Shown here: piece after piece, positions 28,094 to 36,851 of the stretch
Layout of the letters: each line of letters opens with the position of its first letter
Position numbering within the stretch: position 1 is the stretch's first letter
Assembly: GCF_900090315.1 (NCBI RefSeq)
Contig: NZ_FMHZ01000002.1
Location: 1,838,501-1,902,500, forward strand
Direction: 5' to 3'
Source: Micromonospora citrea
GTDB lineage: Bacteria; Actinomycetota; Actinomycetes; Mycobacteriales; Micromonosporaceae
DNA: 64,000 nucleotides
Notes under the pieces: generated by a model
What the model was told of the DNA's origin: nothing
Seen by the model: the letters and a program-made list of their open reading frames with translations, nothing else
The model's database searches: none
Program-made: the position numbers and the translations under genes

Positions 28094-28534
28094 TCAGGCG
28101 GCGCAGACCACGTCGCGGTCGCCCCCGCGGACCCGCGAGGTGCGCAGGGTGGCCTTGAGGGGCGAATCCTGGCGGACCTGGACGGCGACCTTGCCGTCGG
28201 TGCTGACCTGGTGCACGCCCCGGCCGGTGGCCTTGCGCACCGCCACGGGCGTGGTGTCGACCGGCTCGTCCTGCACCGGCACGAGCACGCCCGGCATCTG
28301 CTCGGCGAGCGCGACCGTGTCGCTGACCTCGCGCAGCAGCTCGGACAGGCGCGCGCCGAGCGCGTCGCAGATGGCCGCCAGCAGCTCGCTGGACGGCTCC
28401 TTCTGGCCGCGCTCGATCTCGGAGAGGTAGCCGAGGCTGACGTTGGCGGCGGAGGAGACCTCGCGCAGGGTGCGGTGCTGCCCCTGCCGGCGCGCCCGCA
28501 GTGCGTCACCGATAACCCGGCGTAGCAGGACCAT
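28094..28534 (-). CDS. clgR: ClgR family transcriptional regulator
   Basis: A 146-residue XRE-type regulator. The helix-turn-helix (about 5-60: [20 protein letters not shown] then [15 protein letters not shown]) is highly typical of ClgR, which activates clp protease genes and, in mycobacteria, pspA. It ends in Ala-Ala (VVCAA), the kind of C-terminus by which Clp proteases degrade ClgR in Streptomyces. ATG 28534 follows GGGGAGG at 6 bases. Sits directly upstream of pspA on the same strand; two palindromes lie just upstream. Confidence 0.92.
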   Translation of the reverse strand: MVLLRRVIGDALRARRQGQHRTLREVSSAANVSLGYLSEIERGQKEPSSELLAAICDALGARLSELLREVSDTVALAEQMPGVLVPVQDEPVDTTPVAVRKATGRGVHQVSTDGKVAVQVRQDSPLKATLRTSRVRGGDRDVVCAA

Positions 28535-28610
28535 TCGCACCTCCCCTGAGGGACACCACTGTTCCGCACGGCCGGTCGACCCGTCGCGCCGGCCCGACCG
28601 TCGGAGCCTT

Positions 28611-28633
28611 CCCGCAACCGTACCCGTTGCGGG
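28611..28633. promoter_or_regulatory. 8-bp-arm palindrome upstream of clgR
   Basis: CCCGCAAC (28611-28618) and GTTGCGGG (28626-28633) are perfect complements with a 7-base spacer, 77 bases before the clgR start. A second dyad, CCGGATT/AATCCGG (28659-28665 and 28687-28693), lies further up, between clgR and the cinA stop. Either could be an operator or part of the cinA terminator. Confidence 0.4.
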
Positions 28634-28743
28634 CCCCGCCGACATCCCACCCCGCCTCCCGGATTGCGGAGTCTGTTCAGCGCGGGAATCCGGCCGGCGC
28701 CGCCCGGGGTGCGGGTCGGCTCCGCTGGCGGCGCCGGGTCGGG

Positions 28744-29418
28744 TCAGCGCCGCTCGGCGCCCGCGGTGTCGGCCCGCCCGCCGTCGGGCTCGGCGTCGCC
28801 GGCGTCGGGCTCGGCGTCGTGGATGCGCTCAGCGTCGCCGGCGTCGGGCTCGGCGTCGTGACTGCGCTCGGCGTCGCCGGCGTCGTGACTGCGCTCGGCG
28901 TCGCCGGCGTCGGGCTCGGCGTCGTGGATGCGCTCGGCGAGCAGCCGCAACGCCTCGATGACCGCCGCCGAGCGGATGTGGTCACGGCCGCCGTCGAGGT
29001 CGAGCTCGCGGACGTCGGTGCCGTCGGGCCCGGCCACCGCCACGTAGACCAGCCCGACCGGCTTGCCGTCCTGCGGCTCCGGGCCGGCCACCCCCGTGGT
29101 GGCCAGGCCCCAGTCGGCCCCGCAGCGCCGCCGCCCGCCCTCGGCGAGGGCCACCGCCACGTCCGGGTCGACCGGCCCCCGGTCGGTCAGCAGATCCTCC
29201 GGCACGCCGGCGAGCTGCGACTTCAGCTCGGTGGCGTAGACCACCAGCCCGCCCCGGTAGATCCCGCTCACCCCGGCGATCTCCACGATCGAGGCGGCCA
29301 GCAGCCCGCCGGTCAGGGACTCGACCGTGGCCAGGGTCTGGTGCCGCTCGGCCAGGCTGTGCACCACGCCCGCCGCCGGGCTTCCCACCGGCCGCGCGCC
29401 GGCCGCGTCGCTCTCCAT
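28744..29418 (-). CDS. pncC: CinA C-terminal domain protein, NMN deamidase (PncC) type, with repeat tail
   Basis: A 224-residue protein. Residues 15-165 form the CinA C-terminal domain ([50 protein letters not shown]), which in bacteria hydrolyses nicotinamide mononucleotide to the acid form in NAD recycling. The last about 55 residues are an unusual Asp/Glu/Ala-rich tail made of repeats of [12 protein letters not shown] and the shorter SHDAGDAER, encoded by a GC-rich tandem array. Family members normally end near residue 165. ATG 29418 has GGGGGAAGG upstream. The gene is 71 bp after pgsA. Confidence 0.88.
   Translation of the reverse strand: MESDAAGARPVGSPAAGVVHSLAERHQTLATVESLTGGLLAASIVEIAGVSGIYRGGLVVYATELKSQLAGVPEDLLTDRGPVDPDVAVALAEGGRRRCGADWGLATTGVAGPEPQDGKPVGLVYVAVAGPDGTDVRELDLDGGRDHIRSAAVIEALRLLAERIHDAEPDAGDAERSHDAGDAERSHDAEPDAGDAERIHDAEPDAGDAEPDGGRADTAGAERR
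28787..28935. repeat. Coding tandem repeat in the 3' end of pncC
   Basis: GCGTCGCCGGCGTCGGGCTC and GGCGTCGTGGATGCGCTC-like blocks recur four times across this stretch, with a shorter unit in the middle. All are in frame with the minus-strand gene and encode the acidic [12 protein letters not shown] tail. Confidence 0.7.
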
Positions 29419-29488
29419 GTGCCAGATCCTTCCCCCGCCCCGTGGGCCCTACTCATCCTCCCCGAACCGATCTGACCACCGGGGCGGG

Positions 29489-30163
29489 TCAGGCGGCGGG
29501 GCGGCGCAGGCGGAGGGCCTGGGCGACGTAGTCGAAGCCCGTGACCACCGTCACCCCGACGGCCGCCGCCATGATCCACGGGCCGACGGCGGCCAGGGCG
29601 TCCGGCATCGGCCACAGGTACCAGACGATCGCGAGGATCTGCAGCGCCGTCTTGATCTTGCCGCCCCGACTGGCCGCGATCACCCCGCGCCGGATCACCC
29701 AGAACCGCAGCGCGGTGATGCCCAGCTCGCGGGCGAGGATCACCGCCGTCACCCACCAGGGCAGCCGGTCGTACCAGGAGAGCAGCAGCAGCGCGGCGCC
29801 GGTGAGCGCCTTGTCGGCGATCGGGTCGGCGACCTTGCCGACCGACGTGACCAGGGCGAACCGGCGGGCGATCCAGCCGTCGACCAGGTCGGTCGCCGAC
29901 GCGACGGCGAAGATCAGACACGCGGCCGTCTGCCAGCCGGCGTGGTGCATCCCCGAGACGACCACGGTCACCGCGAAGACCGGCACCAGGACCAGCCGCA
30001 GCGCGGTCAGCGCGTTGGCCGCGTTCAGCACGGGCACCCGGGCCACCACCGGCGCGGGCGTCGAGTCCGCCGCCCCGGTCACCGCCGGGCCCCGCCCCGG
30101 CCTCCGTGGCGCACCAGGCACTCCACCACGCGGCTCCCCCGCTCCGTCCGGGCCCGCCGTCAC
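29489..30163 (-). CDS. pgsA: CDP-diacylglycerol--glycerol-3-phosphate 3-phosphatidyltransferase
   Basis: A 224-residue membrane enzyme of phosphatidylglycerol synthesis (CDP-DAG plus glycerol-3-phosphate to PGP plus CMP). The CDP-alcohol phosphotransferase signature DG-x2-AR-x8-G-x3-D-x3-D is complete in DGWIARRF...GKVADPIAD (about residues 93-117). Several membrane helices follow. The first about 40 residues are a Pro/Gly-rich extension not needed for the family; the start GTG 30163 overlaps the rimO stop (GTGA), supporting coupled translation. The rimO-pgsA-cinA order is conserved in actinobacteria. Confidence 0.92.
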   Translation of the reverse strand: MTAGPDGAGEPRGGVPGAPRRPGRGPAVTGAADSTPAPVVARVPVLNAANALTALRLVLVPVFAVTVVVSGMHHAGWQTAACLIFAVASATDLVDGWIARRFALVTSVGKVADPIADKALTGAALLLLSWYDRLPWWVTAVILARELGITALRFWVIRRGVIAASRGGKIKTALQILAIVWYLWPMPDALAAVGPWIMAAAVGVTVVTGFDYVAQALRLRRPAA

Positions 30164-31707
30164 CGTGTTGCGCCGGGCGCAGCCGAGATCATCTCATCCG
30201 GCACCGCGACGAGGTCCACGCCTTCGGTCGCCGTGACCGTCGCGCGCACCAGGTCGCCGGGGCGCAGCGCGGCCAGATCCACCCCGCCGCCGGACGGGGC
30301 GACGAGGGTGGTCGAGCCGTCGACCTCGGGGGCCTGGTGGGCCGCCCGCCCCTCCACCACGCCGTCGGCGACGGAGTCGACCAGCACCTCGACGGTGGAG
30401 CCGAGCCGCTCCTCGGCCCGCTGCGAGCAGAGCTCGTCGGCGAGGGAGCTGAGCCTGTCGTACCGACGCTTCACGGTGGCGGCGGAGACCTTGCCGGACA
30501 GGCCGGCGGCCTCCGTGCCGTCCTCGTCGCTGTAGTCGAAGACGCCGATCGCGTCGAGCCGCGCCTCGGTCAGGAACCGGACCAGCTCCTCGTAGTCGGC
30601 CCGGGACTCGCCGGGGAAGCCGACGATGAAGTTGCTCCGCGCGCCGGCCTCCGGCGCCAGCGCCCGGGCGCTCGCCAGCAGCTCCAGGAAGCGATCGGTG
30701 GAGCCGAAGCGGCGCATCCGACGCAGCACGGGCTCGCTGGAGTGCTGGAACGACAGGTCGAAGTAGGGCGCCACGCCGGGCGTGGTGGCGATCGCCTCGA
30801 CCAGGCCGGGCCGGGTCTCGGCCGGCTGGAGGTAGCTCGCGCGCACCCGGACGATGCCGTCGATCGCGGCGAGCTGCGGCAGCAGCTTCTCCAGCGCGCG
30901 GGGATCGCCCAGATCCTTGCCGTACGAGGTGGAGTTCTCGCTGACCAGCACCAGCTCGCGTACGCCGGTCCTGGCCAGCCACTCCGCCTCGGCGAGCAGC
31001 TCGTCGGGCGTACGCGAGACGAAGGCGCCGCGGAAGGCGGGGATGGCGCAGAACGCGCAGCGGCGGTCGCAGCCGCTGGCGAGCTTCAGCGACGCGACCG
31101 GGCCGGTGTCGAGCCGGCGGCGCAGCACCTGGCGCAGGTGCGCCGGGGTGTGCTCGTCGGTCTCGGTGACGCCCCGCGTCGGGGTGCCGTGGCCGGGCAG
31201 CGACACCGCGCGGTCCCGCCGGGACACCGGGGTGAGCGGCAGCAGCTCGCGCCGGTCGCGCGGGGTGTGCGCGCCGATCCGCTCGCCGGCGACCACGGCG
31301 TCCAGCCGGGCGGCGATCTCCGGGTAGTCGTCGAAGCTGAGCACCGCCTGCGCCTCGGGGAGGCTGTCGGCCAGCTCGCGACCGTACCGCTCGGCCATGC
31401 AGCCGGCGGCGACCACCTTGGCGCCGGTGTCGGCGGCGGCCAGCAGCGTCTGGATCGAATCCTGCTTCGCCTTCTCCACGAAGCCGCAGGTGTTGACGAC
31501 CACCACGTCGGCGCCCTCGCCGTCGGTGGTGACCTGCCAGCCGTCGGCGTGCAGCCGGGCGGCCAGCTCCTCCGAGTCGACCTCGTTGCGGGCGCAGCCG
31601 AGCGTCAGCAGGGCGACACGACGACCGTCGGCGGACGACAGCTCCGGATCGCGGCGCGGCGCCAGACGTGCCGAGCTGGAGTTGTCGGAAGGGGAGGTGG
31701 CAGACAC
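30160..31707 (-). CDS. rimO: Ribosomal protein S12 methylthiotransferase RimO
   Basis: A 515-residue radical-SAM enzyme that adds a methylthio group to an Asp of ribosomal protein S12. The N-terminal UPF0004 domain supplies cluster Cys in [25 protein letters not shown] and [11 protein letters not shown]. The radical-SAM motif CxxxCxxC is CDRRCAFC; a C-terminal TRAM domain (about 430-510) binds RNA. GTG 31707 was chosen over ATG 31710 because TACCCT lies 6 bases before it and there is no SD, the leaderless pattern seen elsewhere here. First gene of the rimO-pgsA-pncC run. Confidence 0.93.
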   Translation of the reverse strand: MSATSPSDNSSSARLAPRRDPELSSADGRRVALLTLGCARNEVDSEELAARLHADGWQVTTDGEGADVVVVNTCGFVEKAKQDSIQTLLAAADTGAKVVAAGCMAERYGRELADSLPEAQAVLSFDDYPEIAARLDAVVAGERIGAHTPRDRRELLPLTPVSRRDRAVSLPGHGTPTRGVTETDEHTPAHLRQVLRRRLDTGPVASLKLASGCDRRCAFCAIPAFRGAFVSRTPDELLAEAEWLARTGVRELVLVSENSTSYGKDLGDPRALEKLLPQLAAIDGIVRVRASYLQPAETRPGLVEAIATTPGVAPYFDLSFQHSSEPVLRRMRRFGSTDRFLELLASARALAPEAGARSNFIVGFPGESRADYEELVRFLTEARLDAIGVFDYSDEDGTEAAGLSGKVSAATVKRRYDRLSSLADELCSQRAEERLGSTVEVLVDSVADGVVEGRAAHQAPEVDGSTTLVAPSGGGVDLAALRPGDLVRATVTATEGVDLVAVPDEMISAAPGATR

Positions 31708-31844
31708 CATCCGAGGGTACCGGGCCGCCCGCGACCCCCCACGCACGCCCGGGCCGGGCGGACGGGCACGTTGGTGACGGATCCGGCAGCGGACGGGCCC
31801 CTCCCCGCGCGCCCGGCGGCGGGGGTGACGGACGCCACGCCGGT

Positions 31845-32768
31845 TCAGACGGTCGTGGCGGCGACCCGGACCAGACGGTCGAGCAGGAAGACCTCCGTGC
31901 CGGCCAGGCCGGTGGAGCAGAAGACCGAGATCCCGTCCGCGCCGGTCCGGCCGGGCGCCGCGCCCGCCAGCACCGCGCCCAGGTCGCGCAGCCGTCCGGC
32001 GTACGCGGGCAGCGCCGCGAGCATCGGCGGCTCGTACGCGGCGGCCTGGGCCGGCGAGTCCGTGACCAGGAGGTCGGCGGCGTCCAGCAGGTCCGGGCCG
32101 AACTCGTGCCGGTCGACCTGCTTGAAGCCGACCGCGTTGACGTGGGTGCCCGGGGCGAGGTCGGCGGCGTCGAGCACCGGGGTGGCGCTGGTGGTGGCGA
32201 GCACCACGACGTCGCGGTCGGCCACGGCGGCCCGGGCCGAGTCCACGGCCCGCGCCGGCACGCCCAACTCGGCCCGGACCCGGGCCGCGAACGCCTCCCG
32301 CCGGGCGGCCGAGCGGCTGTGCACGGTCACCTCCTCCAGCGGCCGGACGGCGGCGGCGGCCCAGACCTGGGTCCACGCCTGCCGGCCCGAGCCGAGCACC
32401 CCCAGGGTGGCGGCGTCCGGGCGGGCCAGGGCGTCCACGGCGGCCCCGCCGAGCCCGCCGGTACGCCGGGAGCCCAGCTCCTCCCCCACGGCCACCGCCC
32501 GGACCGCCCCGGTGCGCCCGTCGTGCAGCACCACCACCTGCTCGCTCTCCGGGTGCCCGAAGGTGTCGTACGAGCGGAAGCCGTACCACTCGCCGGTGAG
32601 GTGCCCGGCGGTGAGCACCATCCGGCCCCCGCCCAGCGGCGCGGCGGCCCGGGGCGGGGCCACGAGGCGGCCGGCGTACGCGGCGAGCATGGCGTCCCGC
32701 ATGGCCGCCACCGTGGTGGGGGCGTCCAGCGCGGCGGCGACGTCGGCGTCGGAGAAGAGCAGCGGCAT
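31845..32768 (-). CDS. Ornithine cyclodeaminase/mu-crystallin family protein
   Basis: A 307-residue NAD(P)-binding enzyme of the ornithine cyclodeaminase/mu-crystallin family, whose members reduce imines or cyclise amino acids. The Rossmann motif is [12 protein letters not shown] (about 125-137), with [17 protein letters not shown] after it and [17 protein letters not shown] as the family's third block. The substrate is unknown; there is no amino-acid or siderophore cluster around it. ATG 32768 is 6 bases after a CAGTAT -10-like element and lacks an SD, so a leaderless start is favoured over the upstream TTG. Confidence 0.85.
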   Translation of the reverse strand: MPLLFSDADVAAALDAPTTVAAMRDAMLAAYAGRLVAPPRAAAPLGGGRMVLTAGHLTGEWYGFRSYDTFGHPESEQVVVLHDGRTGAVRAVAVGEELGSRRTGGLGGAAVDALARPDAATLGVLGSGRQAWTQVWAAAAVRPLEEVTVHSRSAARREAFAARVRAELGVPARAVDSARAAVADRDVVVLATTSATPVLDAADLAPGTHVNAVGFKQVDRHEFGPDLLDAADLLVTDSPAQAAAYEPPMLAALPAYAGRLRDLGAVLAGAAPGRTGADGISVFCSTGLAGTEVFLLDRLVRVAATTV

Positions 32769-32774
32769 ACGTCC

Positions 32775-32805
32775 ATACTGCAAGCTGAAGTGAAGTTGAG
32801 GTCAA
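32775..32805 (-). promoter_or_regulatory. Promoter with 19-bp spacer and dyad before the cyclodeaminase-family gene
   Basis: On the minus strand TTGACC (complement of 32800-32805) and CAGTAT (complement of 32775-32780) are separated by 19 bases. The spacer contains the imperfect dyad CTCAACTT-CACTTCAG. A long spacer filled by a dyad is typical of promoters activated by MerR-family regulators. The -10 lies 6 bases before ATG 32768. Confidence 0.45.
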
Positions 32806-32847
32806 CGGAGGGTGGTCGGGTTCACGCCGCGCGCCGCCGGCCGGTGC

Positions 32848-32853
32848 TAGCGT
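32848..32853 (+). promoter_or_regulatory. Probable -10 element (TAGCGT) of the riboswitch transcript
   Basis: TGCTAGCGT at 32845-32853 contains a TANNNT hexamer with extended TG. A start site near 32860 would place the guanidine aptamer close to the RNA 5' end. No good -35 was seen. Confidence 0.35.
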
Positions 32854-32877
32854 CGGTGACGGCGGCCCGAGGGCCGT

Positions 32878-32923
32878 CCCGGACGAGTCGAGGGCGTACC
32901 CGGTCAGGCTAAGACGCCCCGAG
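32878..32923 (+). ncRNA. Guanidine-III (ykkC-III) riboswitch aptamer
   Basis: The segment matches the small pseudoknotted guanidine-III class: CCGGACGAG (32879-32887), GGGCG (32892-32896), GTACCCGGTCAGG (32896-32908), the unpaired CTAAGACG run, and CGCCC (32915-32919) pairing with GGGCG. The CCGG at 32879-32882 can pair with the CCGG in TACCCGG. It precedes an SMR exporter of the SugE/Gdx type, the usual gene controlled by this riboswitch. Downstream bases 32934-32946 (CGACTCGTCCCGG) are complementary to 32879-32890, offering a competing fold; the switch probably acts on ribosome access to the SD at 32971-32976. Confidence 0.85.
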
Positions 32924-32983
32924 GTGGTACGACCGACTCGTCCCGGCCCCGGTGGTCCGGGCGCTACCGCAGAGGTGATCTTC

Positions 32984-33298
32984 ATGGCCTGGATCGTGCT
33001 GGTGATCTCCGGACTCCTGGAGACGGCGTGGGCGATCGCCCTCGACCGCAGCGCCGGCTTCAGCCGGCCCGTCCCGTCGGTGGTCTTCGTGGTGACGCTG
33101 GTGCTCAGCATGGCGGGGCTCGCGTACGCGCTGCGCGAGATCCCCGTCGGCACCGGCTACGCGGTCTGGGTCGGCATCGGCGCGGTCGGCACCGCCCTGG
33201 TCGGGATGCTCGCGCTGAACGAGCCGGCCAACCTGCCCCGGATCGCCTGCCTGCTGCTGGTGGTCGCCGGGGTCGTCGGGCTCAAGATCTTCCACTGA
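32984..33298 (+). CDS. gdx: SMR family guanidinium exporter (SugE/Gdx)
   Basis: A 104-residue small multidrug resistance protein with four helices. The key Glu13 is in [15 protein letters not shown], the Gdx-type first helix; the rest ([41 protein letters not shown]) is typical of SugE. Gdx proteins export guanidinium in exchange for protons. ATG 32984 is preceded by AGAGGTGA. The guanidine-III riboswitch just upstream supports this role over a general drug exporter. Single-gene transcript with no second SMR subunit nearby. Confidence 0.93.
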   Translation: MAWIVLVISGLLETAWAIALDRSAGFSRPVPSVVFVVTLVLSMAGLAYALREIPVGTGYAVWVGIGAVGTALVGMLALNEPANLPRIACLLLVVAGVVGLKIFH

Positions 33299-33411
33299 GC
33301 ACCGTCCGGCGAGGGGGACGCGCCGGGCCGTCCCGCGCCGAGGCGTGACGAACGGCCACAGTGGGTAGATGTCGGCCTGGCAACGCAGGCTCTCACCCAC
33401 CGGAGGCAGAC

Positions 33412-33657
33412 ATGGCCGACATGCACACCACCGCCCGCCCGCGCAGCGGCGCCGCCCGCATCTGCACCATCCTGGGCTTCGTCTTCGCGGTCATCGCGAT
33501 CCTGTTCCTGCCGCCGCTGTTCGGCCTCGCCGGCCTGATCCTCGGGATCGTCGGCGCCGTGCTCGGCGACAAGCCGCTGGGATGGTACGCCGCCGTCGCC
33601 AGCGTGGCGGGGGCGATCCTCGGCATGGTCATCGGCGCCGCCCTCTACAACTCCTGA
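33412..33657 (+). CDS. Small two-helix membrane protein
   Basis: 81 residues with a polar N-terminus (MADMHTTARPRSGAARI) and two or three hydrophobic segments (TILGFVFAVIAILFLPPLFG, LILGIVGAVLGD, VASVAGAILGMVIGAAL). The pattern resembles DUF4190-type small membrane proteins; function unknown. ATG 33412 has a clear GGAGG at 6 bases. A strong terminator follows the stop. Independent of gdx (113-bp gap). Confidence 0.75.
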   Translation: MADMHTTARPRSGAARICTILGFVFAVIAILFLPPLFGLAGLILGIVGAVLGDKPLGWYAAVASVAGAILGMVIGAALYNS

Positions 33658-33676
33658 CCGCCGCTCCCCCGCGGTG

Positions 33677-33705
33677 ACGGGCCCGCCGGATCCCGGCGGG
33701 CCCGT
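33677..33705. terminator. Bidirectional terminator between the small membrane gene and ftsK
   Basis: Perfect 13-bp stem ACGGGCCCGCCGG (33677-33689) and CCGGCGGGCCCGT (33693-33705) with a 3-base loop and a short T run after it on the plus strand. It sits between the convergent stops at 33657 and 33804. Degenerate copies of CGTTCGCGTCCGGCGGGCG follow at 33716-33783. Confidence 0.75.
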
Positions 33706-33803
33706 TTCGCATCCGCGCGCCCGTTGCCATCCGGCGCGCCCGTTCGCGTCCGGCGGGCGCGTTCGCGTCCGGCGGGCGCGGGCGGTCCGGTCGGAGTCGG
33801 CCC

Positions 33804-36257
33804 CTACTCGTCTCCGCCGCGCAGGCCGACCAGGACCTCCTCCAACTCGTCCGGCTTGACCAGCACGTCGCGCGCCTTGGAGCCCTCGGACGGGCCCACG
33901 ACGCCCCGGGTCTCCATCAGGTCCATCAGGCGCCCGGCCTTGGCGAAGCCGACCCGCAGCTTGCGCTGGAGCATCGACGTCGAGCCGAACTGCGAGGTCA
34001 CCACCAGCTCGACCGCCTGCACCAGCAGGTCGAGGTCGTCGCCGATCTCCTCGTCGATCTTCTTCTTGCCGGCGTCCGGCGCGACGAGCACGTCCGGGCG
34101 GAACTCCGGCTCGCGCTGGTCCTTGCAGAACTTCACCACGTCGGCGATCTCGCGCTCGGTCACCCAGGCGCCCTGGATCCGGATCGGCTTCGACGCGCCC
34201 ATCGGCAGGAACAGGCCGTCGCCCCGGCCGAGCAGCTTCTCCGCGCCCGGCTGGTCGAGGATGACCCGCGAGTCGGCCAGCGACGAGGTGGCGAACGCCA
34301 GCCGGGACGGCACGTTCGCCTTGATCAGGCCGGTGACCACGTCGACCGAGGGGCGCTGGGTGGCCAGCACCAGGTGGATGCCGGCCGCGCGGGCGAGCTG
34401 GGTGATCCGGACGACCGAGTCCTCCACGTCGCGCGGGGCGACCATCATCAGGTCGGCCAGCTCGTCCACGATCACCAGCAGGTACGGGTACGGCCGCATC
34501 TCCCGCTCGCTGCCGGGCGGCGCCTTGATCTCGCCGTTGCGCACCTTGCGGTTGAAGTCGTCGATGTGCCGCACGCCGTTGGCCGCGAGGTCGTCGTAGC
34601 GCATGTCCATCTCGCGCACGACCCACTCCAGCGAGTCGGCGGCCTTCTTGGCGTTGGTCACGATCGGGGTGACCAGGTGCGGGATGCCCTCGTAGCCGGT
34701 CATCTCGACCCGCTTCGGGTCGATCAGCAGCAGCCGCACCTCGTCCGGGGTGGCCCGGGTGAGGATGGAAACCAGCAGCGAGTTGAGGCAGGAGGACTTG
34801 CCCGCGCCGGTGGCGCCGGCGATGAGGATGTGCGGCATCTTGGCGAGGTTGGCCACCACGTAGCCGCCCTCGATGTCCTTGCCGAGCGCCACCACCATCG
34901 GGTGGTGGTCGCTGGTGGCGGCCCGGGAGCGCAGCACGTCGCCGAGCGCCACGTTCTCCGGGTCGGTGTTCGGGATCTCCACGCCGACCGCGCTCTTGCC
35001 CGGGATCGGGCTGAGGATCCGCACGTCCGGCGACTTCACCGCGTACGCGATGTTGCGGGAGAGCTGGGTGATCCGCTCGACCTTGACGCCCGGCCCCAGC
35101 TCGACCTCGTAGCGGGTGACGGTCGGCCCCCGGGTGAAGCCGGTGACCTCGGCGTCCACCCCGAACTGGTCGAAGACCCCGGTGAGAGCGGCGATCACCT
35201 CGTCGTTGGCCTTGCTGCGGGTCTTCGGCGCGGCGCCGCTGCTGAGCATGTTGGCCGGCGGCAGCGTGTAGTCACCGGAGAGACCGGTGAGCGCGAGCTG
35301 CTCGGCGCGGGTGGGCGCGGGAGAGTGCTCCGGCGGATCGACCGGCTTGCGGCTGGCGGGCACCTTCGACGGCGGCTTCCGGGGCAGGACCAGGGTCTCC
35401 TGGAGGTCCATCCCGTCGAGGTCGTCGTCGAACTCCGCCGGGTCCGGCGGCGGCGCCGCCCGCTTCGTCGCGCGCTTGCGGGCAGGCTTCACCGGCGCCG
35501 CTTCCGCCTCCTCGGCGGCCGGCGGGGCGACGAGGGTGCCGGCCAGCAGGCCGAGCCGCTCCGGGACCTTGTTGATCGGCGTCGCGGTGACCACCAGCAG
35601 GCCGAAGACCAGCAGCAGGAGCAGCAGCGGCACGGCGACCCAGGCGGTGACCGCCCGTTCCAGCAGGCTGCCCACGCCCGCACCGACCAGGCCGCCGGCG
35701 AAGTCGCGCTGGACGGCGTCGACCGGGTCCTGTCCGATGTGCAGCATCGCGGCGGTGGCGACCAGCATCGAGCCCCAGCCGACCAGCCCTCGGCCGCGGT
35801 GCTCCGGGTCCGCGGGCTCGCGCATGAGCCGCCAGGCGCCGATCATCAGCAGCACCGGCACCACGATGGCGATCGCGCCGAGGAAGAGCCGGACGGTGTC
35901 GGCGAGCTGCTCGCCGACCGGGCCGGCGCCGGAGAACCAGATGGCCACCGCGCTGAGCAGGGCGAGGCCGAAGACCAGCAGGCCGGCGCCGTCGCGGCGG
36001 TGCTCCGGGTCGAGCCCCTTGGCCGAGGCGGCCTGCCGGCCGGCGGCGCGGAACGCCCAGCCGACGCCGTGCGCCAGCCCCATCCACAGTGCGCCGACCG
36101 CCCGCCCGACGAGGAGCCCCGGGCCCGGCCGCGCCGCGGGCCGCCGCCGGGGGGTCGCCCGGGCGGCCTTCTTCGCCGGCTGACGGGCACGGCTGTTCGT
36201 GGTGCCACGCGGCGACGCGCCGCGCCGCCGGCTCGCCTGAGAGGTACGGCCCGCCAT
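33804..36257 (-). CDS. ftsK: DNA translocase FtsK
   Basis: An 817-residue FtsK/SpoIIIE protein that pumps chromosomal DNA through the division septum. A basic Arg/Ala-rich N-terminus precedes about four helices (residues 80-235), then an acidic/Pro linker and the motor domain (about 345-740) with Walker A AGATGAGKSSCLNS near 485 and Walker B LLVIVDELADLMM near 600. The C-terminal winged-helix gamma domain (about 745-817, TSQFGSTSMLQRKLRVGFAK) reads DNA orientation sequences. ATG 36257 has no SD; TTAAGT on the minus strand is 7 bases upstream. Stop is TAG. Confidence 0.95.
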   Translation of the reverse strand: MAGRTSQASRRRGASPRGTTNSRARQPAKKAARATPRRRPAARPGPGLLVGRAVGALWMGLAHGVGWAFRAAGRQAASAKGLDPEHRRDGAGLLVFGLALLSAVAIWFSGAGPVGEQLADTVRLFLGAIAIVVPVLLMIGAWRLMREPADPEHRGRGLVGWGSMLVATAAMLHIGQDPVDAVQRDFAGGLVGAGVGSLLERAVTAWVAVPLLLLLLVFGLLVVTATPINKVPERLGLLAGTLVAPPAAEEAEAAPVKPARKRATKRAAPPPDPAEFDDDLDGMDLQETLVLPRKPPSKVPASRKPVDPPEHSPAPTRAEQLALTGLSGDYTLPPANMLSSGAAPKTRSKANDEVIAALTGVFDQFGVDAEVTGFTRGPTVTRYEVELGPGVKVERITQLSRNIAYAVKSPDVRILSPIPGKSAVGVEIPNTDPENVALGDVLRSRAATSDHHPMVVALGKDIEGGYVVANLAKMPHILIAGATGAGKSSCLNSLLVSILTRATPDEVRLLLIDPKRVEMTGYEGIPHLVTPIVTNAKKAADSLEWVVREMDMRYDDLAANGVRHIDDFNRKVRNGEIKAPPGSEREMRPYPYLLVIVDELADLMMVAPRDVEDSVVRITQLARAAGIHLVLATQRPSVDVVTGLIKANVPSRLAFATSSLADSRVILDQPGAEKLLGRGDGLFLPMGASKPIRIQGAWVTEREIADVVKFCKDQREPEFRPDVLVAPDAGKKKIDEEIGDDLDLLVQAVELVVTSQFGSTSMLQRKLRVGFAKAGRLMDLMETRGVVGPSEGSKARDVLVKPDELEEVLVGLRGGDE

Positions 36258-36371
36258 AGCATCAACTTAACGGCGCGACCCGGCAGATCGCCGCTTTTCC
36301 GGGTCGTGTCCGCGCGTCGCAGCGCGGAACCCGCCGCGTCACGTGATATCTGCCTCAGGAGGGATGCCCCC

Positions 36372-36851
36372 ATGGCGTCGCCGGGTACCGAGGACGGTTC
36401 GGACGGTCCCCTGGCCGGGCACCCGGGGGCGCTGCGGCCGTTGACCGGTGAGCTGATCGCGGCCGTGCTGCGCAGCCGGGGCTACGCGGTCCAGGCCGAC
36501 GCCGACGGCGACCTGGTCGGTCGCTGGGCCGACAGCCTGATCTGGTTCCTGCGGCCGGGCGCCGCCGGTGAGCTGCTCCAGGTCCGCACCCTCGCCGCGC
36601 CGACGTTCCCCATCGAGTACGTCCCGGCGCTGCACGCCTTCTGCAACGCGTGGAACCACGACCGGCTCTGGCCGAAGGCGTTCGTGCACGTGGAGGACGA
36701 CGGGCGGGCCCGGGTCTGCGGCGAGGTCATCACCGACCTGGAGCGCGGGGTCACCCCGCACCAGCTCGACCAGTTGCTCGACTGCGGCATCGCCACCGGC
36801 TGTCAGCTCGCCACCGAGGTCGCCCGGCTCCCCGGCGGGGTCGTGGCGTGA
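36372..36851 (+). CDS. YbjN domain protein, single-domain form
   Basis: A 159-residue protein consisting almost entirely of a YbjN domain (about 25-155): LTGELIAAVLRSRGYAV, VGRWADSLIWFL and the signature FCNAWNHDRLWPKAFVH. YbjN proteins share a fold with type III secretion chaperones; their role in actinobacteria is unknown. ATG 36372 has AGGAGGG at 8 bases. The stop overlaps the GTG of the next gene, whose C-terminal domain is clearly paralogous, so the pair probably work together. Divergent from ftsK. Confidence 0.85.
   Translation: MASPGTEDGSDGPLAGHPGALRPLTGELIAAVLRSRGYAVQADADGDLVGRWADSLIWFLRPGAAGELLQVRTLAAPTFPIEYVPALHAFCNAWNHDRLWPKAFVHVEDDGRARVCGEVITDLERGVTPHQLDQLLDCGIATGCQLATEVARLPGGVVA

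Noticed and set aside
36265..36270. TTAAGT as a -10 element giving leaderless ftsK
   Set aside because: Spacing fits (7 nt), but the hexamer lacks the A at position 2, so I did not list it as a promoter.
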